A stretch of DNA of 13,156 bases from Fidelibacterota bacterium. Its GTDB lineage: Bacteria > Bipolaricaulota > Bipolaricaulia > UBA7950 > UBA9294. The notes under the pieces are model-generated. The model saw only the letters and a list, made by a program, of their open reading frames with translations. It did not search any database and was not told where the DNA came from. This document shows positions 8,771 through 13,156 of this stretch, in pieces; the first letter of the stretch is position 1; each line of letters opens with the position of its first letter. The stretch is taken from the NCBI GenBank assembly GCA_024278395.1, contig JAJRTG010000117.1:1-13156 (forward strand), read 5' to 3'. The translations under genes were made by a program, and so were the position numbers.

Positions 8771-8962
8771 ATGACACGGCTAGGGAAGTTCATGTTGCTC
8801 CTTGTATTGGCGCTTTCCCTGCTCGTCTCCGTGGCTGCGGTGACCGCTTCGGCGGGGCCGATCCACATCGGTGGGGCCCGCGCTGGCTTCGGTGTCGAGT
8901 TAACCGACCCCAGCATTGGGACCACGCCGCTGTCCACACCGATCCATATCGGAGGCAGTTAG
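8771..8962 (+). CDS. Small secreted peptide precursor with two PIHIGG motifs
   Basis: 63 residues, no family recognised. Residues 1-28 form a classical Sec signal peptide: basic start (R3, K6), a hydrophobic core about 7-24, and a signal peptidase I site A-S-A before Gly29. The predicted 35-residue mature part begins with GPIHIGG (29-35) and ends with PIHIGG (57-62) plus a final Ser. The segment between is Gly/Ala/Thr-rich with few charges and no cysteine. The two motif copies differ in DNA only by synonymous third-position changes. The start is firm: AAAGGAGG (8756-8763) lies 7 nt before ATG. A cupin/HD-GYP gene begins 33 nt after the stop, so the two are probably co-transcribed. The product could be a signalling peptide, a cell-surface peptide or a precursor cut again after the GG motifs. 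That it is a real secreted product is likely; its function is unknown. Confidence 0.75.
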   Translation: MTRLGKFMLLLVLALSLLVSVAAVTASAGPIHIGGARAGFGVELTDPSIGTTPLSTPIHIGGS

Positions 8963-8995
8963 ACATACTGCTGCCGGTAGAAGAGGTGTGTTAAG

Positions 8996-9898
8996 TTGGT
9001 CGCCGGCTTAAAGATTGTACGTCGTAGCGACCGACACGAACGAGTAGAGAGGAAATCAGCAACCCTGGAATTACTTGCTCTACAGGGCAAAGTGGAGGTA
9101 ACCCGTCAGCGGATAGACGCGGGAAAGATATTCTATCTAGACGCCGCCAGTGAGTGGAAAGGATCCGAGTTCTTCTACATACTCACTGGCGCTCTTTTGT
9201 TGAAGGACGAAAACATTCTCCTCGAAGCTGGCGACTATTTCTATCACCACGGCCTTCCGAAACGTGTATTCTTCGAGGTTAAGGAAGACGTAGAGATCCT
9301 TCTTGTCTCCTCCCCGCCAAGCTATCATCTTATGCGAGATGAGATCCAGAATATAATGGAACTCGCCCGTTCAGTAGAAGAAAAGGACTCAGAAACTGAA
9401 GGACACTGCCACAGACTTGAACGCCTCGCTATCCTCACCGGTGACCGAATCGGCCTTACCGGCGACCAGCTTATCACCCTCTCCTACGCCGCCTACCTGC
9501 ATGACGTGGGGAAAGTGAATGTCCCGGATGAGATCCTGACCAAGCCCGCCCCCCTCACCGAGGAAGAGTGGGAAGAGATGCGCAAGCACCCTGACTATGG
9601 GGCAGAGATGCTCAAAGGGAAAGAGTTTATGCAGGGCGCGGCCGAGGTCGTCCGTGCCCACCACGAGCGCTACGACGGAACAGGCTATCCCCGCGGTCTC
9701 AAGGGGGAGGAGATCCCGATTGAGGCGAGGATCATCTCCGTAGTCGACGCCTACGATGCCATGATCTCAGACCGCCCTTACCGCAAGGCGTTGTCTAAGG
9801 AAGAGGCGATTGAAGAGCTGAAGAAAAACGCGGGGACCCAGTTCGATCCCCGCGTTGTGCACGCGTTCTTAACGGTGATCAAGGAGACCCATGCATAG
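8996..9898 (+). CDS. Cupin-HD-GYP protein, probable cyclic-di-GMP phosphodiesterase
   Basis: 300 residues from TTG 8996, with GAGG (8983-8986) 9 nt upstream; no early in-frame ATG exists. The N-terminal region, about 38-110, resembles a cupin barrel (FYILTGAL followed by LEAGDYFYHHG) but lacks a clear metal-binding HxH set, so it is more likely a sensor than an enzyme. The C-terminal HD-GYP domain (about 120-298) is complete: HD at 169-170 in LHDVGKV, paired His222-His223, the signature DGTGYP (227-232), the DAYDAMISDRPYRKALS block, and GTQFDPRVV near the end. HD-GYP proteins hydrolyse cyclic-di-GMP to pGpG or GMP. No membrane segment is visible, so it should be cytoplasmic. It sits between a secreted peptide gene and a small membrane protein gene whose ATG overlaps its stop, which suggests one signalling unit. 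Catalytic function is well supported; the input signal is unknown. Confidence 0.9.
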   Translation: MVAGLKIVRRSDRHERVERKSATLELLALQGKVEVTRQRIDAGKIFYLDAASEWKGSEFFYILTGALLLKDENILLEAGDYFYHHGLPKRVFFEVKEDVEILLVSSPPSYHLMRDEIQNIMELARSVEEKDSETEGHCHRLERLAILTGDRIGLTGDQLITLSYAAYLHDVGKVNVPDEILTKPAPLTEEEWEEMRKHPDYGAEMLKGKEFMQGAAEVVRAHHERYDGTGYPRGLKGEEIPIEARIISVVDAYDAMISDRPYRKALSKEEAIEELKKNAGTQFDPRVVHAFLTVIKETHA

Positions 9899-10061
9899 GA
9901 TACCCCCGAAGGCCCGCCATTTCGTGATCCTCATCCCGATGGGGCTCGCCGTCGGAGCTGTCGTTGGGCTGCTCTTCCGGGATCCCCTGTTCGGCCTCCT
10001 ATCCGGTTTCGTTCTTGGCTCCCTGATCGCCTCCATCTTCGCGATCCAGACCCGCCGCTAG
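9891..10061 (+). CDS. Small two-helix membrane protein coupled to the HD-GYP gene
   Basis: 56 residues starting at ATG 9891, which overlaps the HD-GYP stop by 8 nt (ATGCATAG). The Shine-Dalgarno AAGGAG (9881-9886) lies 4 nt upstream, inside the preceding gene, so translational coupling is likely. After a basic start (R3, K7, R9) come two hydrophobic stretches, about 11-29 and 33-52, separated by the short turn FRDP and rich in Gly. The C-terminus is TRR. This predicts a tight helical hairpin with both ends on the cytoplasmic side by the positive-inside rule. No family is recognised. The stop shares the CTAG tetranucleotide with the stop of the convergent gene. Possible roles are a membrane partner of the HD-GYP protein or part of peptide export or sensing; this is inference. 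Confidence 0.7.
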   Translation: MHRIPPKARHFVILIPMGLAVGAVVGLLFRDPLFGLLSGFVLGSLIASIFAIQTRR

Positions 10062-11365
10062 AAGTCCGTCAGCAGATCTTCGAGCGTCGGATAACCGATC
10101 TCCTGAAGCTCATAGCGCACGCGCGTCGTCGGAACCTTGAAATCGATCAGCCGAGTGAGGTCGATCGGGGTTCCGATCACGACAGCATCGCAATCGACCC
10201 GGTTCACCGTCTCCTGCAGGTCCTTGATCTGCCGCTCCCCGTAGCCCATCGCCGGCAGGAGCCGCCCGATCTTCGGGTATTTGTTGTATGTCTCGGTGAT
10301 CGAAGCGACGGTGTACGGCCGCGGATCGACGATCTCCGCCGCACCGCACTGCTTGGCCGCGATCGTACCGGCGCCGTACTTCATCCCGCCGTGGGTGAGA
10401 GTGGGGCCGTCCTCGATGACCAGAACACGCTTGTCTCGGATGACCTCTGGATCCTCGACCATGATCGGAGACGCCGCCTCGATGATCCGGGCGCGCGGGT
10501 TCACCGAGGTCACATTCCTGCGCACGAACTGGATGTCGTCGAAGGAAGCGGTGTCGATCTTGTTTATCACCACGATATCGGCGGTGCGCAGGTTCACTCC
10601 GCTCGGATAATAGATGAGCTCGTGTCCGGCGCGGTGCGGATCGACGACGACGATGGAAAGATCGGGCTTGTAGAAGGAGAAGTCGTTGTTCCCTCCGTCC
10701 CAGATCACGATATCCGCCTCGGCCTCGGCCTGGCGTAGGATCTTCTCGTAGTCGACTCCGGCGTACACGATCGTCCCTCGGTCGAGGTGCGGCTCGTACT
10801 CCTCCCGCTCCTCGATCGTGCACTGGTAGCGGTCGAGGTCGGCGTAGGTCTCGTAGCGCTGCACCTCCTGTTCCACCAGGTTCCCGTAGGGCATCGGATG
10901 GCGGATGACGGCGAGCTTCCTGCCCTTCGCCTTCAGAATATCGGAGACGCGCCGCGTGGTCTGGCTCTTCCCCGAGCCGGTGCGCACCGCGGTGATCGAG
11001 ATGAGCGGCTTCTTCGGTTCTATCATCGTATCCTTCGTCCCGAGGAGCATAAAGTCGGCACCGGCGGCGTTAACGATCGCGGAGCGCTCCATCACGTACT
11101 GGTTGGAGACGTCGCTGTACGCGAACACGACGATGTCGACGTCCTTCTCCTTGATCAGCTCCGCCAACCGCTCCTCCGGCTCGATCGGGATGCCGTTCGG
11201 GTAGAGATCCCCCGCAAGCTCCGGGGGATAGACCCGCCCTTCGATGTCCGGGATCTGGGTCGCGGTGAACGCGACGACCTCGTAGTCGGGGTTACCCCGG
11301 AACACGGTGTTGAAGTTGTGGAAGTCACGGCCGGCCGCTCCCATGATGATTACTCGTTTTTTCAT
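10058..11365 (-). CDS. Cyclic 2,3-diphosphoglycerate synthetase homologue (SIMIBI-type P-loop NTPase)
   Basis: 435 residues from ATG 11365; AGGAG (11377-11373) lies 7 nt upstream. The frame stays open to a TTG at 11386, which is less likely. An N-terminal Rossmann-like part begins KKRVIIMGAAGRDFHNFN. The P-loop follows with RTGSGKSQTTRR (Lys133), where the first Gly of Walker A is replaced by Val as in this family. Then come a Walker B-like IVIWDGGNND and NKID (268-271), the base-recognition motif of GTPase-like folds. In Methanothermus the family enzyme closes 2,3-diphosphoglycerate to the cyclic form, a thermoprotectant, using ATP. Bacterial homologues are common in databases but their role is mostly untested, so the substrate here is uncertain. 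The gene is divergent from the phosphatidyltransferase gene with back-to-back promoters, and convergent with the small membrane protein gene. Confidence 0.85.
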   Translation of the reverse strand: MKKRVIIMGAAGRDFHNFNTVFRGNPDYEVVAFTATQIPDIEGRVYPPELAGDLYPNGIPIEPEERLAELIKEKDVDIVVFAYSDVSNQYVMERSAIVNAAGADFMLLGTKDTMIEPKKPLISITAVRTGSGKSQTTRRVSDILKAKGRKLAVIRHPMPYGNLVEQEVQRYETYADLDRYQCTIEEREEYEPHLDRGTIVYAGVDYEKILRQAEAEADIVIWDGGNNDFSFYKPDLSIVVVDPHRAGHELIYYPSGVNLRTADIVVINKIDTASFDDIQFVRRNVTSVNPRARIIEAASPIMVEDPEVIRDKRVLVIEDGPTLTHGGMKYGAGTIAAKQCGAAEIVDPRPYTVASITETYNKYPKIGRLLPAMGYGERQIKDLQETVNRVDCDAVVIGTPIDLTRLIDFKVPTTRVRYELQEIGYPTLEDLLTDF

Positions 11366-11397
11366 CCCATCTCTCCTCTCTGACAAGCGATTGTCGC

Positions 11398-11427
11398 ATT
11401 ATAGCGAGCGGAAGGGAAATGCCGCAA
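11398..11427 (-). promoter_or_regulatory. Promoter of the cyclic-2,3-diphosphoglycerate synthetase gene
   Basis: On the minus strand the -35 is TTGCGG (11427-11422) and the -10 is a perfect TATAAT (11403-11398), with an 18-bp spacer. Predicted start is near 11391, leaving a leader of about 26 nt that contains the Shine-Dalgarno. Confidence 0.75.
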
Positions 11428-11435
11428 GGCCTTGC
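11424..11435. promoter_or_regulatory. 12-bp palindrome joining two divergent -35 elements
   Basis: GCAAGGCCTTGC is a perfect palindrome. Its two TTGC ends are the first four bases of the -35 hexamers facing in opposite directions, only 4 bp apart (11428-11431). Two polymerases could not easily bind together, so the promoters probably compete or share one regulator. Confidence 0.6.
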
Positions 11436-11460
11436 CAGAAGGGCCCGGTCAAATTATGAT
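11432..11460 (+). promoter_or_regulatory. Promoter of the CDP-alcohol phosphatidyltransferase gene
   Basis: The -35 is TTGCCA (11432-11437) and the -10 is TATGAT (11455-11460), with a 17-bp spacer. Predicted transcription start is about 11467, only a few bases before ATG 11470, which implies a leaderless or nearly leaderless mRNA. Confidence 0.72.
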
Positions 11461-11469
11461 CGGACTGAC

Positions 11470-11982
11470 ATGTCACTCGCCAACAAGATCACGATCGCCC
11501 GGGCCGGGTTGATCCCGGTGATACTGATCCTCCTCATCCTCAAGGAGAGGGAAGCGGCTCTCGCCTGCTTCCTCCTCGCATCCCTCGGGGACATCCTCGA
11601 TGGACTCGCCGCGCGCGCGCGCCACGAGATAAGTCCGCTCGGGAAGGTCCTCGATCCGGCGGTCGACAAGGTCCTTTACGCCTCATTGATCGGGACCTTC
11701 ACCGCCACCGGGGAGATCCCGTTGATCGCGCTCATCCTCTATTTCATCCCCCAGCTGGGGTTGGGGATCGGAGCGCTCGTCCTCCACCGCCGCGCCCGGA
11801 GGGTGCAGGGAGCACAGATCCCGGGGAAGGCGGCGGCCGTACTCACCTTTATCGCGATGATCTTCCTCACCCTCTCCCTCCCCTACCGCCTCCCGGCCCT
11901 CTACGTCGCCATCGGGGCCGGATACCTCGCCGCCCTGCACTACCTGCGGGCCGCCCTCTCCGGCCAGGGGAGATCCGCATAA
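11470..11982 (+). CDS. CDP-alcohol phosphatidyltransferase (PgsA-like)
   Basis: 170 residues, an integral membrane enzyme. It transfers a phosphatidyl group from CDP-diacylglycerol to an alcohol; PgsA-type members use glycerol-3-phosphate for phosphatidylglycerophosphate synthesis. The family signature is complete: D44-G45-x2-A48-R49-x8-G58-x3-D62-x3-D66, seen as DGLAAR and GKVLDPAVD, plus D41. The start MSLANKITIAR matches the usual PgsA beginning. The frame stays open upstream to 11419, but those codons give a non-hydrophobic tail lying inside the promoter. No Shine-Dalgarno precedes ATG 11470, consistent with leaderless translation. About five hydrophobic segments follow the signature region and N-terminus. 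The exact alcohol acceptor cannot be fixed from the sequence. The 3' end overlaps the convergent RluD-like gene by 43 nt. Confidence 0.9.
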   Translation: MSLANKITIARAGLIPVILILLILKEREAALACFLLASLGDILDGLAARARHEISPLGKVLDPAVDKVLYASLIGTFTATGEIPLIALILYFIPQLGLGIGALVLHRRARRVQGAQIPGKAAAVLTFIAMIFLTLSLPYRLPALYVAIGAGYLAALHYLRAALSGQGRSA

Positions 11983-12851
11983 GGGTGCGCCGGAAACCAC
12001 GGAGGGATCGGAGCCTCGAACCGCACCCGCTCCCCGCTTCCCGGATGGGTGAACCCGATCCGCCACGCGTGGAGGAACATGTGCTCCCCCTCTTTCCCGT
12101 ATAGGGGATCGCCGACGATCGGGTGCCCGATGTAGCGCAGGTGGACACGCAGCTGATGCGTGCGCCCCGTCCTCGGCCGCAGGAGGAGGAGCGTCCCCGC
12201 GGGGAGACGCTGCAACACCCGGAACGCGGTCTTCGCCACTCGTCCCCGCGGGGTCACCGTCATCACCCGCGGATGGACAGGATCCCTCCCCACCGGGGCG
12301 TCGATCAGCCCTTCCTCCTCCTCGATCTCCCCCTCGACCAACGCAAGGTAGAGCTTCGTCACCCCGCGGGAGGCGAACTGCGCCTTGAGAGAGGTGAGGG
12401 CCCGCGCGGTCTTTGCCACCACGATGACCCCGCTCGTCTCCTTGTCCAACCGATGCACGATCCCCGGCCGGCTCGGGTCGTCCTCCACCGGGAGGCGGCG
12501 GGTGGCGAGGAGCCCCTCGACGAGCGTCCCCCCATCCGTCCCCGCCCCGGGATGGACCACCATCCCGGCGGGCTTGTCAACCACCACGATCTCCTCGTCC
12601 TCATGGATGATGGAAAGAGGGATCGAACTAGGGACGAGGATCGGGTTGACCGGAGCGCTCCAGAGCACGCGCTCTCCGGCCCGCATCCTGCGGGAGGGGC
12701 GCCGACATACGCTTCCGGATACGCTAACGAAACCATCCTTTATCGCGGCCTTCACCGCGCTGCGGGAGACCCCCTCCAACCTCCCGGCCAGGAAGAGATC
12801 GAGCCGCAGGCCGGCCTCCTCCGGTGTAACTTCAAGCTCCATCGGGTTCAT
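11940..12851 (-). CDS. rluD: RluD-like 23S rRNA pseudouridine synthase
   Basis: 303 residues of the RluA/RluD family, which isomerises uridine to pseudouridine in 23S rRNA; RluD acts on helix 69 (U1911, 1915 and 1917 in E. coli). An N-terminal S4 RNA-binding domain occupies about 14-75 (RLDLFLAGRLEGVSRSAVKA and following). The catalytic domain follows with VVDKPAGMVVHPG (90-102), then HRLDKETSG carrying catalytic Asp136, close to Asp139 in E. coli RluD. RTGRTHQLRVHL and GDPLYG complete the family motifs. The start is supported by GAGGAAAG placed about 7 nt upstream. RluA-family members differ in target, so the RluD assignment rests on the S4 domain plus length and is not certain. The gene is divergent from nusA and convergent with the phosphatidyltransferase gene, overlapping its end by 43 nt. 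Confidence 0.92.
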   Translation of the reverse strand: MNPMELEVTPEEAGLRLDLFLAGRLEGVSRSAVKAAIKDGFVSVSGSVCRRPSRRMRAGERVLWSAPVNPILVPSSIPLSIIHEDEEIVVVDKPAGMVVHPGAGTDGGTLVEGLLATRRLPVEDDPSRPGIVHRLDKETSGVIVVAKTARALTSLKAQFASRGVTKLYLALVEGEIEEEEGLIDAPVGRDPVHPRVMTVTPRGRVAKTAFRVLQRLPAGTLLLLRPRTGRTHQLRVHLRYIGHPIVGDPLYGKEGEHMFLHAWRIGFTHPGSGERVRFEAPIPPWFPAHPYADLPWPERAARR

Positions 12852-12874
12852 CGTCTTTCCTCATCAATTTGAAT

Positions 12875-12903
12875 TTGGCGGTACAGATCGAGCTCCGTAT
12901 AAT
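12875..12903 (+). promoter_or_regulatory. Promoter reading toward nusA
   Basis: The -35 is TTGGCG (12875-12880) and the -10 is a perfect TATAAT (12898-12903), with an exact 17-bp spacer. Predicted start is near 12910, giving a leader of about 115 nt before the nusA ATG. Confidence 0.78.
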
Positions 12904-12956
12904 AGTAAAATCGATTGTAGAAAGAAAAAAGTGGCGTCTGCTTTGTGAAGTGGGTT

Positions 12957-12970
12957 ATCCCCCGTGGGAT
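12957..12970 (+). other. Small hairpin in the nusA leader
   Basis: ATCCC (12957-12961) and GGGAT (12966-12970) can form a 5-bp stem with a 4-nt loop, followed by the pyrimidine-rich CCTTCCTTCTTCG. It is too short to call a terminator with confidence, but its place in the leader of a transcription factor gene makes attenuation possible. Confidence 0.3.
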
Positions 12971-12992
12971 CCTTCCTTCTTCGTAAAGCGCT

Positions 12993-13019
12993 AAAGGAGT
13001 GTGAACGGGGCTGCCCCGT
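12993..13019 (+). promoter_or_regulatory. nusA Shine-Dalgarno with a hairpin between it and the start codon
   Basis: AAAGGAG (12993-12999) lies 26 nt from the nusA ATG, too far for normal initiation. Between them ACGGGG (13005-13010) and CCCCGT (13014-13019) form a perfect 6-bp stem with loop CTG. If folded, the remaining unpaired spacing is 5 plus 6 nt, close to a workable distance. Confidence 0.55.
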
Positions 13020-13025
13020 ATCGAG

Positions 13026-13156
13026 ATGAATATCGAGTTCATCGAAGCGTTGGAAGAGATGGCCAAGGAGAAAGGGATCACGCGTGAGGAGCTGTACGCG
13101 GCGATCCGTAAGGGCCTTGCTGCCGGCTATCAAGTGGAATATCACACCACCGCCCC
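13026..13156 (+). CDS. nusA: Transcription termination/antitermination factor NusA, N-terminal part
   Basis: Only the first 43 codons are in the window; the gene runs off the 3' edge. The start MNIEFIEALEEMAKEKGI is the typical beginning of the NusA N-terminal RNA-polymerase-binding domain, and the following TREELYAAIRKGLAAGY matches its next helix. NusA binds RNA polymerase and modulates pausing, termination and rRNA antitermination with NusB/NusE at boxA. ATG 13026 is chosen from homology. An in-frame TGA at 13002-13004 excludes starts farther upstream; the only other in-frame candidate is CTG 13011, inside the leader hairpin loop. No rimP gene precedes it, unlike many bacteria; instead it has its own promoter and is divergent from the RluD-like gene. 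Confidence 0.88.
   Translation, partial: MNIEFIEALEEMAKEKGITREELYAAIRKGLAAGYQVEYHTTA

Noticed and set aside
10787..11383. 198-codon plus-strand frame opposite the cyclic-2,3-diphosphoglycerate synthetase gene
   Set aside because: Antisense to conserved P-loop protein sequence, with no recognisable motifs and no ribosome site.
12123..12872. 249-codon plus-strand frame opposite the RluD-like gene
   Set aside because: Pro/Arg/His-rich reverse-frame artefact over a gene with clear pseudouridine synthase motifs.

Overview
The window comes from a GC-rich bacterial chromosome of a deep-branching, probably anaerobic and thermophile-like lineage. The 16S rRNA is bacterial: the EUB338 and 515F target sequences are intact and the 3' end carries a CCTCC anti-Shine-Dalgarno. 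It departs from consensus at several near-universal positions. A 1,182-residue pyruvate:ferredoxin oxidoreductase points to anaerobic metabolism. A Lon-like protease of LonC type and a cyclic-2,3-diphosphoglycerate synthetase homologue fit a thermophile-like candidate phylum. My best guess is Bipolaricaulota (former OP1/Acetothermia), but that rests on general impression and no search was run.

Layout. 1-2337 (+): 3' part of a LonC-like protease gene. 2363-4102 (+): a stand-alone 16S rRNA transcription unit with a near-consensus promoter, a boxA-like leader, a UUCG hairpin, the 16S gene and a long processing stem; no tRNA, 23S or 5S follows. 4241-4903 (+): a CRP/FNR-family regulator with a CRP-type operator upstream, ended by a strong terminator shared with the convergent PFOR gene. 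8527-4979 (-): PFOR, with a promoter whose -35 sits at the centre of a 10-bp dyad. 8771-10061 (+): a three-gene unit made of a 63-residue secreted peptide precursor carrying the motif PIHIGG at both ends of its mature part, a cupin/HD-GYP protein, and a translationally coupled 56-residue two-helix membrane protein. 11365-10058 (-): cyclic-2,3-diphosphoglycerate synthetase homologue. 11470-11982 (+): CDP-alcohol phosphatidyltransferase, divergent from the previous gene; the two promoters share a 12-bp palindrome and this gene looks leaderless. 12851-11940 (-): RluD-like pseudouridine synthase. 13026-end (+): start of nusA behind its own promoter.

How they fit together. Much of the window is ribosome and transcription housekeeping (16S, an rRNA pseudouridine synthase, nusA) beside central anaerobic metabolism. 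The accessory-looking part is the secreted peptide, cupin/HD-GYP and small membrane protein cluster. It could be a peptide-linked cyclic-di-GMP signalling cassette and is the best candidate here for an undescribed system. The regulatory DNA is also informative: nearly every promoter I could identify has a perfect or near-perfect dyad on or beside a core element.

No stretch over 300 bases lacks a gene. The longest gap (8528-8770) holds the PFOR promoter and the dyad ahead of the peptide gene.
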